A stretch of 46,833 bases of DNA. Origin: Candidatus Bathyarchaeota archaeon (GTDB lineage Archaea; Thermoproteota; Bathyarchaeia; Bathyarchaeales; Bathycorpusculaceae). The stretch covers positions 1 to 46,833 of the forward strand of contig JAOZHU010000010.1 of NCBI GenBank assembly GCA_026014705.1, in the 5' to 3' direction. The translations under genes and the position numbers were made by a program. The notes beneath the pieces are model-generated. The model was not told the DNA's origin. It did not search any database and saw only the letters and a program-made list of their open reading frames with translations. This document shows, piece by piece, positions 1 through 9,180 of this stretch. Each line of letters opens with the position of its first letter. Within the stretch, counting starts at the first letter, position 1.

Positions 1-47
1 TTGAGTCACTGTGTGTTGCTTGCGTTAAGTGGGCGCTTAGGAGAAAA

Positions 48-67
48 TTAACGTGGGGTAACGTTAA
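48..67. repeat. Short inverted repeat of unknown role
   Basis: TTAACGT and ACGTTAA form a perfect 7-bp inverted repeat with a 6-base spacer, about 45 bases before the tRNA. It could be an operator or the terminator of a gene left of the window. No coding region is visible in bases 1-109. Confidence 0.3.
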
Positions 68-109
68 GGTTTTTAGGGTGATGTGCAGTTTTGAATGGTG
101 CATGCGAGG

Positions 110-185
110 AGCCCGGTGGTGTAGTGGCCAAGCATAGGGGCCTCTGGAGCCCTTGACAAGAGTTCGAGTCTCTTCCGGGCTACCA
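110..185 (+). tRNA. tRNA-Gln (anticodon CUG)
   Basis: The sequence folds into a full cloverleaf. The acceptor stem 110-116 pairs with 175-181 (7 of 7). The D stem is 119-122 with 132-135. The anticodon stem is 137-141 with 149-153, with CTG at 144-146 in a 7-base loop. The T stem is 158-162 with 170-174 around a TTCGAGT loop. The discriminator is A182 and CCA is encoded at 183-185. The A1-U72 pair and CUG anticodon fit archaeal tRNA-Gln, which is usually first charged with Glu and amidated by GatDE. No intron is present. Confidence 0.93.
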
Positions 186-240
186 TCTTTTCTTAAGGCT
201 TATCTATAGGAACAGTTTAGTCGTGTTATCGGTGTCGTCT

Positions 241-1407
241 ATGCCGAGTTATGCTGAGCTTGCACGCCAAATAGTGGATGTGTGCTTGAACATAACGGCT
301 GGAGAGACTGTTTGGATTCACAGTTGGGATCACACTGTTGATGTTGCTGGCGAAATCGCGTTTGCATGCCGACGACGTAACGCGTACCCCTTTGTGACTT
401 TGGAGACTGAACACAACTGGCTGCGTTCACTCTGCGAAACCCCGAAAAACTTTTTGGAAACTCTTCCGCCTCATCAAGCCGCTGCATTAGAGCGCACAAA
501 CGCATTTATCTTCATGATTGGTCCCCGAAATCCGATTAAATGGAACGAGATACCGCCAGAGAAAAGAGAGTTGGTCGATTTGTGGTGTCTCGGCACCAGT
601 AAATATGTTAACAACTGGCGGAAAGTCGCTCAAGACCGTTCAGTTCGCATGCTAGGCGTTGAGTATAGCTTGGCTACGAAAGAGCGCGCACAAGCCCTAG
701 GTATAGACTACGCAATGTGGAGAAAAGTGATGCTTGCAGGCTGTGTAGCGAACCAGCGGGAAATAGCGCGGAGAGCCGCTCAGCTTGCTTGTCTAATGCA
801 GAAAGGACGAGAAGTGCGAGTTCAAACCCCTTATGGCACGAAGCTAAAATTCAAATTGGCTAAGCGCAACGCGATATTAGGTGACAGCGTAGTTAATCGG
901 GAAGACGCTGCACGATGCGTCGTGAAGTTTTTGCCTTCAGGTTTCGTGGAAGTTGCCCCAGACGAAGACAGCGCAGAGGGCACAGTGGTCTATGACACGC
1001 CGATTCCGCTTCAACAGGGCAAGAAAGTCAACGGGTTAACGTTGAAGTTTAAACATGGCAAAATAACGAGCTTCACAGCGCAAACAGGGGTTGACACATT
1101 TGAGGATTATTTGGCGACAAGTCAGGGAGACGCGGATAAATTTGGCTTCTTCGGCGTCGGTCTCAATCCAGGTTTGAAACATGGCTTCACTCAGGATGAT
1201 AAAGTATTCGGCGGAGTCACCATAGGTGTCGGAGGCAACGAGGATAAACAGGGCAAGAACAGGACAGCGGGAAATAGCCACTGGTGGGCGTCAATGACTC
1301 ACGCCACAGTCTATATCGACAAAGAACCCGTAGTTAAGAATGGCTCGGTAACTTTAGAATCGCTTGTATGTCCGCTCAAGTATGGCAGCACCGAGAGGCA
1401 CAACTAA
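241..1407 (+). CDS. M29-family aminopeptidase-like protein with altered metal-site residues
   Basis: The 388-residue protein aligns by eye with M29 (AmpS/AmpT, thermophilic aminopeptidase) proteins: an N-terminal region beginning SYAELARQIVDVCLNI and a C-terminal catalytic half with FGVGLNPGLKHG and GVGGNEDKQGKN. M29 enzymes are dinuclear metallo-exopeptidases. One family ligand, the Glu of AEGTVVYD, is kept. The ELGIG-type Glu reads FFGVG and the HxD motif reads HWW, so two expected ligands appear to be missing. GTG codons at 223 and 232 are also in frame. ATG241 is preferred because a TATA-like element near 199-208 puts transcription start near 230. It stands alone after the tRNA. It may be a non-peptidase relative, so the family call is firmer than the activity. 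Confidence 0.62.
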   Translation: MPSYAELARQIVDVCLNITAGETVWIHSWDHTVDVAGEIAFACRRRNAYPFVTLETEHNWLRSLCETPKNFLETLPPHQAAALERTNAFIFMIGPRNPIKWNEIPPEKRELVDLWCLGTSKYVNNWRKVAQDRSVRMLGVEYSLATKERAQALGIDYAMWRKVMLAGCVANQREIARRAAQLACLMQKGREVRVQTPYGTKLKFKLAKRNAILGDSVVNREDAARCVVKFLPSGFVEVAPDEDSAEGTVVYDTPIPLQQGKKVNGLTLKFKHGKITSFTAQTGVDTFEDYLATSQGDADKFGFFGVGLNPGLKHGFTQDDKVFGGVTIGVGGNEDKQGKNRTAGNSHWWASMTHATVYIDKEPVVKNGSVTLESLVCPLKYGSTERHN

Positions 1408-1599
1408 GCGCAAAGGCCACGACCCATTTCTCCAGCATCTCTTGAAATACGCATAAGCAAGGTATAACCTGAATTGCTCTAACGGAAAAGCTGCTGCCAA
1501 CTGCGCAAACGTTTGATTATTGCTTGTCTTAAAGAAACTTTATGCAGAGCGAGGAAATGCTATTAAGTCAGCTGAACGCTAAGTACTTTGGGGATATTT

Positions 1600-1887
1600 A
1601 TGAGCAGCAAAAATAGCCGAGCATACGTGCTGGCGGTTATTCAACCTGGAAAAGAACGCGAATTCGCCAACGAAGTCGTGTCAAGAGGCTGGATTCTAGA
1701 TTCTAAAGTTGAAAAAATGGACTTCGTCCACGGCTCCTTCGACTTCATCATCATCCTCACAGGAAGCACACATGACATAGACTGCAGAATCCTAGAACTG
1801 CGACAGCTACCCTACGTGCGAAGAACAGAAACCTTGATTCCGTTTGAAATGCTCAATTGGGACGACATCTCCGCCGCAGTAAAGTAA
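1600..1887 (+). CDS. Lrp/AsnC-type ligand-binding (RAM) domain protein without HTH
   Basis: The 95-residue protein matches the effector-binding half of Lrp/AsnC regulators: RAYVLAVIQPGKEREFANEV, then VEKMDFVHGSFDFIIILTG, then the LPYVRRTETLIPF strand. There is no helix-turn-helix, so it resembles stand-alone archaeal RAM proteins that bind amino acids or pair with full-length Lrp proteins. ATG1600 follows GGGGATATTT. An in-frame TTG at 1588 would add only four residues. It is monocistronic. The ligand cannot be read from the sequence. Confidence 0.7.
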   Translation: MSSKNSRAYVLAVIQPGKEREFANEVVSRGWILDSKVEKMDFVHGSFDFIIILTGSTHDIDCRILELRQLPYVRRTETLIPFEMLNWDDISAAVK

Positions 1888-2111
1888 ACCTTCCTGAAAA
1901 ATACTCTAATATTGAGAAAACACGCAAAACAGCGCAAAAGTAGCCGAGACTACCTAAATCGTGACCGAGCCAAGACATATTCACGCCCAGCAGCGTCACC
2001 TTTTCGGCAAGACAACACAGGGTAAATAATCAAGAATCTATGGAAAAATGAATTGGCGCCGTTTGCCAAACCAAGCCTCTTAGCTGCAGCGCTTCAACAC
2101 TCGGAGATAAA
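1888..2111. other. Intergenic stretch, nothing recognised
   Basis: Between the RAM protein and the end of the ABC permease gene I see no plausible coding region on either strand and no repeat of note. Confidence 0.5.
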
Positions 2112-2126
2112 CAACCTTATTGGTTG
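2112..2126 (-). terminator. Possible hairpin terminator of the ABC exporter operon
   Basis: CAACC-TTATT-GGTTG forms a 5-bp hairpin directly after the minus-strand permease stop codon and is followed on that strand by TTTAT. It is short, so the call is tentative. Confidence 0.25.
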
Positions 2127-2127
2127 C

Positions 2128-2877
2128 TCATACGCTGGCTTTCTTCAGGGCAACGATGCATCCTATGAAGAAACCAATCCCAAAGCCCAATAGAGCCAGA
2201 AAAGACAGCCATGGGAAAGGCTGTCCTAAAGCTGCTGCTCGCACGGACTCGCTTGAGTGAGTAAGCGGCAAAACATATAACATAGCTTTTGCCGCCTCAG
2301 GCAACTGGCTTAGAGAGAAGAAGGTTCCGCATAGAAAAGTCATGGGCAGCATAACCAAGTTGCTGAAAGTGCTCATACCCTGATGCGAATTAATCACCAA
2401 TGCAATAAGCACGCCGAATAATGCAAAGACAAAGCACGAAGTAAACAAAACTAGTAATAAAAGCGGATTTACCATTAATGTAGGCGAAAGAATGAAACCA
2501 ACTAGCAGTATGGCGCCAGAGCTGATTAAACCACGCACCACGCCGATTAAAGCCTTGCCGACAACTATGGAATAGAGACTTACAGGCGACATCAAAAACT
2601 CATCGAAGCTCTTATAGAAGAATCTGTCTACCTGAAGCTTCGACGCAGCACCATTAAAGCTAGCTGAAAAAGAGGTCAATGCAACAATGCCTGGAATAAC
2701 AAATGCCAGATAACTAACGCCGCCAACATTGATACCTCCGCCCAAACCGTAACCAAAAGCTACCAAGTAAAGAATGGGCTGCACAAGGCTCGTTGCAAGG
2801 GTCGAGCGCCAGTGCCTTCTAAGATTCCGCAAATCCACCCACAAAACAGAATAGACATCCTTCAAAGCGTTCAGCAT
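2128..2877 (-). CDS. ABC-2 type transporter permease
   Basis: This 249-residue integral membrane protein has about six hydrophobic segments. The N-terminal region (LWVDLRNLRRHWRSTLATSLVQPILYLVAFGYGLG) is typical of DrrB/NodJ-type ABC-2 permeases, with the conserved central stretch around SFNGAASKLQVDRFFYKSFDEFLMSPVS. Its ATG directly follows the TGA of the upstream ATPase gene, so the two are surely cotranscribed. The pair would export a lipid, drug or polymer; the substrate cannot be assigned. It is not obviously related to the adjoining cobalamin genes. Confidence 0.85.
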   Translation of the reverse strand: MLNALKDVYSVLWVDLRNLRRHWRSTLATSLVQPILYLVAFGYGLGGGINVGGVSYLAFVIPGIVALTSFSASFNGAASKLQVDRFFYKSFDEFLMSPVSLYSIVVGKALIGVVRGLISSGAILLVGFILSPTLMVNPLLLLVLFTSCFVFALFGVLIALVINSHQGMSTFSNLVMLPMTFLCGTFFSLSQLPEAAKAMLYVLPLTHSSESVRAAALGQPFPWLSFLALLGFGIGFFIGCIVALKKASV

Positions 2878-3741
2878 TCAAGCACCACCAACCTTTTCGC
2901 CAGTCTGTTCAACAAAAACGTCCTCCAAATTTGAATCACGAATTATGACGGTTCCAGCATTAGGAGGCAACGTTTGCACGTAGCGTGCAGCCGCGGCGCG
3001 GTCGGCAAAAAACCGATAACGCGTTTCTTTATTATCAACAAGCGTCTCCACAGCAACAGCCCCCAATTTCTTGCGTAAAGCCTCAGGGGTATCCAGAGCA
3101 ATCAGATGCCCATGATGCATGATACCCACACGGTGACACAAAGCTTCTGCCTCTTCAATATAATGAGTCGTGAGAAAAATCGTGGTGCCATCCAAATTTA
3201 GGCGACGCACTAGGTCCCACAAGCGGCGACGACCTTGAGCGTCCAGTCCTACAGTAGGCTCATCTAAAAACAACACTTTAGGTTCATGCAGCAAACTGCA
3301 AACAATTGCCGCCCGCTTTTTCATACCACCCGAAAGCGTATCTACCATGCGGTTTGCGCAATCCGCAAGTTCAACATACTCAAGCAACTCAGATATGCGT
3401 TTTTTGCGCTCAGCCGCTCCAAGGTGGTGCAGTCTAGCGTGAAACTCCATGTTTTCTCGCACAGTCAAATCACGGTCCAAACTCAAATGCTGCTGCACTA
3501 CTCCAATTACGTTCTTCACTTTATCCGGTTCGTTCACCACATCAAAGCCATTTATCCTCACGGAACCAGAAGTCGGTTTGGTTAAAGTAGTCATGACACG
3601 AATTGTCGTGGTCTTGCCCGCCCCGTTAGGTCCTAAGAACCCAAATATTTCTCCTGAATGTATCTGCAGGTCCAAATCTTGGACAGCCTGAACAGTACCA
3701 TAGAATTTGGTGAGTTTCTCAGTGACTATAAATTCTCCCAA
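2878..3741 (-). CDS. ABC-2 type transporter ATP-binding protein (DrrA/CcmA-like)
   Basis: This 287-residue ATPase energises the permease encoded next to it. Visible motifs are Walker A GPNGAGKTTTIRV, signature LSGGMKKR, Walker B VLFLDEPTVGLD and the H-loop TTHYIEE. The C-terminal extension after about residue 215, ending NLEDVFVEQTGEKVGG, is typical of the DrrA group. The start is TTG3741, preceded at good distance by AAGGGGGGAG; a nearby ATG at 3746 is out of frame. Confidence 0.88.
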   Translation of the reverse strand: MGEFIVTEKLTKFYGTVQAVQDLDLQIHSGEIFGFLGPNGAGKTTTIRVMTTLTKPTSGSVRINGFDVVNEPDKVKNVIGVVQQHLSLDRDLTVRENMEFHARLHHLGAAERKKRISELLEYVELADCANRMVDTLSGGMKKRAAIVCSLLHEPKVLFLDEPTVGLDAQGRRRLWDLVRRLNLDGTTIFLTTHYIEEAEALCHRVGIMHHGHLIALDTPEALRKKLGAVAVETLVDNKETRYRFFADRAAAARYVQTLPPNAGTVIIRDSNLEDVFVEQTGEKVGGA

Positions 3742-3848
3742 CGCATGGCTCCCCCCTTAAAGCCCAAGGTGATGTCCACAGTAATTTGCAATCATTACTG
3801 CACAGAAGAAGCACTCGTCATTCATTCTGTCGCGTCTCCAACTTGTAA

Positions 3849-4580
3849 TCAAGCAGCACCATCATTTTTCTTCAGTGCCTCAGTTACCGCCTTCTTCGCC
3901 GAAAAACCAATTAACTCACCCATCTTAGTATGCCCGCTGGTCAGAAGCAGCGCCTTGCCACCTTTTCCAGATACCACAATCATGTTATCAGTCCCTGTGC
4001 CTGTTGCTTGATTTTGAGAGTAAGTGCTTCTAACATTCAAATCTTGCAGCGCTGCAGTCTTTGCTTCCGTAGCAGTAATAAGAGCGCGTGCCATGGCGCC
4101 GCCGCTCAGAGTTGCATTCGTAAGAAGAAGAATGTTAATAGTCCCGGGAGCTGCGATGAATTTTCTGTTTCTCTCTACGTAACTTGCCTTGTCTACACCT
4201 GTCCTTAACGCGTTGCCCTTTGCTCCTGCAGTGGCAAGACAACACACTCTAAACTCTTCATAAGACTCCTCGCATACAGCCATATTGTCCATGTTAACGC
4301 CAGTGCTCAAGAAAGCTATTTCTCTAGGTTTTATCCCCAAGGATAAAGGCAGTTTTCGCTTGAATTTTTTGTAGTTTCTCATTGTGCGTTCTGAAAGCTG
4401 GAGGGGAGTATAATTGTTGCCTACGAACTTCACGGTTCGGTATCCATGAAAAGTTGAGAGAACCCTGCGTGTTTCCCCAAATGCAACAATCAAGGTGTTA
4501 AGATCAAAACCTTCATACGCATGGTAGACTATTTTTGCTTCAATTCCCTCTAGCTTAAGATTTATTTTCCTTTCTCTCAT
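3849..4580 (-). CDS. cbiZ: Adenosylcobinamide amidohydrolase CbiZ
   Basis: CbiZ cleaves the aminopropanol (nucleotide loop) side of adenosylcobinamide to give adenosylcobyric acid, letting archaea salvage and remodel imported corrinoids. The 243-residue protein carries the family pattern: FLSTGVNMDNMAV near the middle, TAGAKGNALRTG, then INILLLTNATLSGGAMARALITATEAKTAAL, and a C-terminal TGTGTDNMIVVSG. It starts 3 bases after the cobN stop and is the last gene of the chlID-btuF-btuC-btuD-cobN operon. Sitting behind a corrinoid ABC importer matches a salvage role, with CbiB (encoded at 16283) rebuilding the side chain. Confidence 0.88.
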   Translation of the reverse strand: MRERKINLKLEGIEAKIVYHAYEGFDLNTLIVAFGETRRVLSTFHGYRTVKFVGNNYTPLQLSERTMRNYKKFKRKLPLSLGIKPREIAFLSTGVNMDNMAVCEESYEEFRVCCLATAGAKGNALRTGVDKASYVERNRKFIAAPGTINILLLTNATLSGGAMARALITATEAKTAALQDLNVRSTYSQNQATGTGTDNMIVVSGKGGKALLLTSGHTKMGELIGFSAKKAVTEALKKNDGAA

Positions 4581-4583
4581 TTC

Positions 4584-7500
4584 CTATTTCTCCTTATTTT
4601 CGGTTCTTTCGCTTGCGCCCTCAAGTAATCCTTCAACGTTCAAGTATAGGCTCTGCAGTTCCTTCTTCATTTCCGCCGTTGCTTGCCACAGGTTACGCTC
4701 TATAGCTTCTAAGAGCCGCTCGATCATGTTCTGCAGAGCGTAAGGGTTCACCTCTTTCAGCCAATCCTGCATCTTTTTGTCAAGAATGTACTTCTTGGCT
4801 AGGTCCTCATACATCCAGTCCTCAACAACCTCGACCGTGGCGTCCCAGCCCACAACGAAATCAAATGTTCTGGAAAAGTCGCCGGCAGCCTCGTAGCCAT
4901 GACGCATCATGCTGTTAATCCATTTGGGGTTTAGAATGCGCGAGCGGAACACATGGCAAGTCTCCTCAGCGGTGCTTCTGACTTTTACCCGGCTAGGATC
5001 AGAGCTGTCTCCGCAAAAAGAACGCGGGGCTTCGCCTTTTAGGGTCCTGACAGCGTTAATCATCCCGCCGTGAGAATCATACCAGTCATCACCGTCTAGT
5101 ATATCGTATTCACGAGAATCCTGATTTTTCACTGTTACGTTAATGCTGCTTAATCGTCGTTTGAACTGTTCTGGAACGGAACAACCGTAGGTCTTTCGGC
5201 TATAAGCGTAACTTCCCCACGTGATGTAAATGTCGCTTAGGTCTTTTTGATCTTTCCAATTCTTTGCGTCTATTGCTTCGCTGACGCCGCATCCATAGGC
5301 ACCTGGGCGATCACCAAAAATCCTGTAATATGCTTCCTCTTTCGCCTGCTCTAGATCAGCTCCCTGATCCACGCGTTCCTTTACTTCGGTTTCCACATGT
5401 TTTGCAATAAAATTTTTCTCAGCAGGCTCTTTAAGGCCAGCCACTAGCGCTACTGCTTTATCAATGATATGCACTATATTGGGGAATGTGTCTCTGAAAA
5501 GTCCACTAATTCGAACAACGACATCTATCCGTGGGCGCTTTAACGTTTCAAGCGGAATAGCTTCAATGCCTACAACTCTTCCGCTGGTTTCTTCCCACAC
5601 AGGCTTTACGCCCATTAGATAGAGTATTTCAGCGATGTCGTCGCCTTTTGTTTTCATAGTATCAGTAGCCCAAATGATAATACCCACACTTTCAGGATAC
5701 TTGCCTTCTTCCTCCAAGTACCGCTGAAGCAAGGCATCGCCCAAAGCAACACCTACACGCCAAGAAGCCTGTGAGGGCACAGCACGAGGATCAACAGAGT
5801 AAAAATTCCTGCCCGTAGGCAAAATGTCAGCCATGCCCCGAGTTATGGAGCCCGAAGGACCAGGGGGAACATACTGACCCACACAACCCGCCAATGTATT
5901 AGCTAACTCATCTGTAGTCGCCTCCAAGGCAGGAACGAGAAAACTTCCGATGTAGGATAGGCACTGGCGAACAGTGGAGCTAATTCCGCCTAGAACGTCT
6001 TGCATCACTGAATCAGTATGCTGCTGTTTGAAGCCACTGGTATGAAATTTCTGTATTAGCTCGAAGGATAGATTATGCAATTCTCTGAGAACGTCGCCGT
6101 TAGTTCTGCCATCACTATTCAACTTGCCTCTATTAGCCAGCAAGTCCTCATAGTCGTAACCCTTCATGTCGGCAATTGACTGCCTCAAGGAAGGAACAGA
6201 ACCGTTGCTCAACCTAGTCAAGTTGACAATAAACTCCTCCAAACGTGAATCAGTTGGAGGCACACCCAACGTGTGCAATCCATCGCGGATCTGAGCGTCG
6301 GATAATTCATGTATGTAAGCGTGCAGTTTCTCCAAGAATGCATCAAAGTTGGAGAAAGCAGCTTCCTCAGTGACTCCAAGATCGTGATCTAGTTTAGCTT
6401 GGACGACGTTTTCCCAAATAAGCTTTTGAGAGATTTTCAGTTTGCCTTGATCAGTGGCTTTGGTGTGGTAGTATTCTTGTAATTGGACTTCCAGCTTTGC
6501 CAGTTCTTCATAAGTGTCTGCGTTATGCATTACTGGCACTAAATGCTCGATGATGCAGCAGTAGCTTCTTCGTTTTGCCTGTGTGCCTTCGCCTGGATTG
6601 GTGATGACATAGGGATAAATGTTAGGCAAATCCGAGATGGTTATGTCGGGAAGACAGGAGCCAGAGAGTCCGACAGCTTTGCCAGGCAACCATTCCAAGG
6701 TGCCGTGTGTACCAATATGCATGATAACGTTAGCTTTGAACACGTCTCGAATCCAACGGTAGTAAGCGTAATAGTGATGCGGCATTGAGATGTCTGGGCT
6801 ATGGTAAATGCTGGACGGTTTTTCTAAAAAGCCGCGCGGAGGCTGCAGCCCGATGAAAACGTTGCCAGTAAGTATTCCAGCAACCAGCAACTTGTTTTTG
6901 TGCGCGAAAAGTTTGCCTGGAGGTTCTCCCCAGTCTTTCTTCATCTTTGCTTGGACATCTGCGGGCAACTCATTAAACCATTTGGTGTACAACTCGCGAG
7001 AGATTTTTGCGATTGCTCTTTCTGCAAGTTCATCAGGACTTAACCACCGCTGGTCGTTTGTCAAACCGTTTATTATTATTTCGATTAATTTTTGTCCGTT
7101 CTCTGGCAGTTTATCCAGCTTGTATCCTGCATCTTTTAGGGCGCAGAGAATATTGTGAACTGAAACCGGGGCATCCAGCCCGAAAGCGTGTCCGATGGTG
7201 TCGTTTCGAGGAGGATAATTATGCAAGATTATTGCGACTTTCTTTTCGCTATTTGGAATATGGCGTAGCTTTGCCCAGTTTATGCTGAGACTAACCAGTT
7301 TGGTGACTCGTTCAGGAATAGGTTCATACTGAATTATTTGTGTCCCTGTTGAAGGATTAGTTTGGGAAAAATCCATTGAGGCGATGGGCACAGTAATCAA
7401 AAGCCCATCAAACTCAGGCATCGCTATGCTCGAGGGTATATCGAGGATGCTGAGACCCTGCATCGTGTCACGCCATTCTTCATAGGTATTGCAAGTCAGA

Positions 7501-8345
7501 ATTGCCTTTATTATTGGCACACCAAGCTTCTTCAAAACTGCAGTCGAAGTTGAGCCTGATAGCGATGTCGAAAGAGTGAAAGATAAAGCACTTATGACGA
7601 CGTCAACTAAGGGCTTTCTGTCCTTCATGAAGAAATGCTCGATCACCCACTCCAAGCCTTTAATTCCCAACGCTTCATCCTTGGCACTAGTGAAGAAAAC
7701 TGGAAGGGCATTCGCGCCTTGCCGTTCTATTTCCCTGATTAGGCTGTCTATGAAACCCGTGTTTTCACCTTGCCATTGAGCATGATGGAACCATATGCCG
7801 ATTGTAGGTTTACCAGCCACAATTTTCTTTGCTACGTACTCTTCTATAGTTGGCGTGCACTCAAATTCAGGGTGGTATATGCCCTCCCACGGCGATTGCT
7901 CAGGCCCCCTGACTTCGTAACTTGCACCAGTGAAACGATTTGCCAAAAAAAGCAAAAGGTTCTCGATGTTCTTTTTTCCACCGTAGTTCAAATATCTGAA
8001 AATCGTCTCATAATCTTCCTTCGCAACAGTAGAAATGCGCTGATACTCTGCGTTCTTACCGAAATAAGATGTCGAAACAAACAGGGGAACTTGCGCGGCT
8101 TTCAACGAAGAGACGAGTTTATCCAGTTCGGGGAGGTTACCCATCAGGTGTATGATGGTTACGTGGGCTTTCTGGGCGAACTGGATAAACTCGTCTAGGG
8201 TGCCGAAGTCTCTGAAGTCGCCTCCTGTTTGAATGTGTGCTTTTATGGTGTCGCCTGTTTTTTCGTTTATGGATTTGACTGCGGCTATGAATGGTGCAGT
8301 GTCACTGGGAATTGTTGTGATGAAAGCTATTTTTGTCTGCCTCAT
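4584..8345 (-). CDS. cobN: Cobaltochelatase subunit CobN (CobN/BchH family)
   Basis: At 1253 residues this is a normal-length CobN/BchH large chelatase subunit, the corrin-binding and metal-inserting part of the three-subunit ATP-dependent chelatase. Conserved blocks include MHIGTHGTLEWLPGK, SDLPNIYPYVITNPGEG, GIIIWATDTMKTKGDDIAEILYLMG, the YGCGVSEAID region and WGSYAYSRKTYG. Its AAA+/vWA partners are supplied as one fused ChlI-ChlD protein in the same operon. Unlike chlorophyll BchH it sits among B12 genes and beside a corrinoid importer, so cobalt is the likely metal. Since a CbiX-type chelatase is also encoded in the window, CobN may act on salvaged or late intermediates. That is inference. 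Confidence 0.9.
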   Translation of the reverse strand: MRQTKIAFITTIPSDTAPFIAAVKSINEKTGDTIKAHIQTGGDFRDFGTLDEFIQFAQKAHVTIIHLMGNLPELDKLVSSLKAAQVPLFVSTSYFGKNAEYQRISTVAKEDYETIFRYLNYGGKKNIENLLLFLANRFTGASYEVRGPEQSPWEGIYHPEFECTPTIEEYVAKKIVAGKPTIGIWFHHAQWQGENTGFIDSLIREIERQGANALPVFFTSAKDEALGIKGLEWVIEHFFMKDRKPLVDVVISALSFTLSTSLSGSTSTAVLKKLGVPIIKAILTCNTYEEWRDTMQGLSILDIPSSIAMPEFDGLLITVPIASMDFSQTNPSTGTQIIQYEPIPERVTKLVSLSINWAKLRHIPNSEKKVAIILHNYPPRNDTIGHAFGLDAPVSVHNILCALKDAGYKLDKLPENGQKLIEIIINGLTNDQRWLSPDELAERAIAKISRELYTKWFNELPADVQAKMKKDWGEPPGKLFAHKNKLLVAGILTGNVFIGLQPPRGFLEKPSSIYHSPDISMPHHYYAYYRWIRDVFKANVIMHIGTHGTLEWLPGKAVGLSGSCLPDITISDLPNIYPYVITNPGEGTQAKRRSYCCIIEHLVPVMHNADTYEELAKLEVQLQEYYHTKATDQGKLKISQKLIWENVVQAKLDHDLGVTEEAAFSNFDAFLEKLHAYIHELSDAQIRDGLHTLGVPPTDSRLEEFIVNLTRLSNGSVPSLRQSIADMKGYDYEDLLANRGKLNSDGRTNGDVLRELHNLSFELIQKFHTSGFKQQHTDSVMQDVLGGISSTVRQCLSYIGSFLVPALEATTDELANTLAGCVGQYVPPGPSGSITRGMADILPTGRNFYSVDPRAVPSQASWRVGVALGDALLQRYLEEEGKYPESVGIIIWATDTMKTKGDDIAEILYLMGVKPVWEETSGRVVGIEAIPLETLKRPRIDVVVRISGLFRDTFPNIVHIIDKAVALVAGLKEPAEKNFIAKHVETEVKERVDQGADLEQAKEEAYYRIFGDRPGAYGCGVSEAIDAKNWKDQKDLSDIYITWGSYAYSRKTYGCSVPEQFKRRLSSINVTVKNQDSREYDILDGDDWYDSHGGMINAVRTLKGEAPRSFCGDSSDPSRVKVRSTAEETCHVFRSRILNPKWINSMMRHGYEAAGDFSRTFDFVVGWDATVEVVEDWMYEDLAKKYILDKKMQDWLKEVNPYALQNMIERLLEAIERNLWQATAEMKKELQSLYLNVEGLLEGASERTENKEK

Positions 8346-8358
8346 TTTTTAGGCTCCT

Positions 8359-9180
8359 TTAGGATTTTGCAGCTATTTCTGCGGGTAATTTTAAGTCTCT
8401 AATTCCGTTGAACTCGGATATTAGTGGTGTAACTTGAGGTTTGCCTATTACGGAATCTGTTACGCGTGCTTTAACGCCGTAGACTGATTCTATGTTTTCT
8501 TCTGTTAGCACGGATTCTGGAGTGCCTACGGCGAATATGCTACCTTTCTTAAGCATGAGCAGTCTGTCTGAGAATCGGCTTGCTAAGTTCAAATCATGCA
8601 TTGATAATATTACGGAGCAGTTTTTGGTTTGAGCCAGACTCTTGAGAATGCATAGTATCTCCAGTTGATGTTTGATGTCCAGAGAACTGGTCGGTTCATC
8701 TAGAAGCAAAATCTGCGGTTCCTGAGAGAGTGCACGGGCAACTATAACTTTTTGTTGCTCTCCACCACTGAGTTCATTAAAGTGGCGCATAGCTAACTCT
8801 CCGATGCCTAAGAAAGCCAGCGTATCTGCAACTATCGCATAATCACGTTCACCCAAACTCCAGTGAATATAGGGCTTCCGCCCCATCAAAACAACATCAA
8901 AAACTGTAAATGGAAAAGTACTATTCGAACTTTGGGGAACATACCCCATAATTTTGGACAACTCTTTAAGATTAATGCCGCTTATGTCTTTGCCGTCCAC
9001 TAGCACCGTATTCTGCTTGGTTTTCAGAATTCGATTAATACACCGTAAAAGTGTGCTCTTTCCTGACCCATTAGGGCCAACGATGCCCAGAACCTCGCCG
9101 ACGTCTACGGCAAAGTTTACGTCTCTCAATACTGGAAAGCTCGTGTAGTTGAAAGAGAGTTTATTTATTGTGAGTTTCAA
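8359..9180 (-). CDS. btuD: Corrinoid ABC transporter ATP-binding protein (BtuD-like)
   Basis: This 273-residue FecE/BtuD-type ATPase has Walker A GPNGSGKSTLLRC, a Q-loop in MGYVPQSS, signature NELSGGEQQKV and Walker B ILLLDEPTSSLD followed by the SMHDLNLA H-loop. The start overlaps the permease stop by 4 bases, implying translational coupling. FecE and BtuD families cannot be separated by sequence alone. The corrinoid assignment rests on linkage to cobN and cbiZ and on the shared operon with two BtuF-like proteins. Confidence 0.85.
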   Translation of the reverse strand: MKLTINKLSFNYTSFPVLRDVNFAVDVGEVLGIVGPNGSGKSTLLRCINRILKTKQNTVLVDGKDISGINLKELSKIMGYVPQSSNSTFPFTVFDVVLMGRKPYIHWSLGERDYAIVADTLAFLGIGELAMRHFNELSGGEQQKVIVARALSQEPQILLLDEPTSSLDIKHQLEILCILKSLAQTKNCSVILSMHDLNLASRFSDRLLMLKKGSIFAVGTPESVLTEENIESVYGVKARVTDSVIGKPQVTPLISEFNGIRDLKLPAEIAAKS

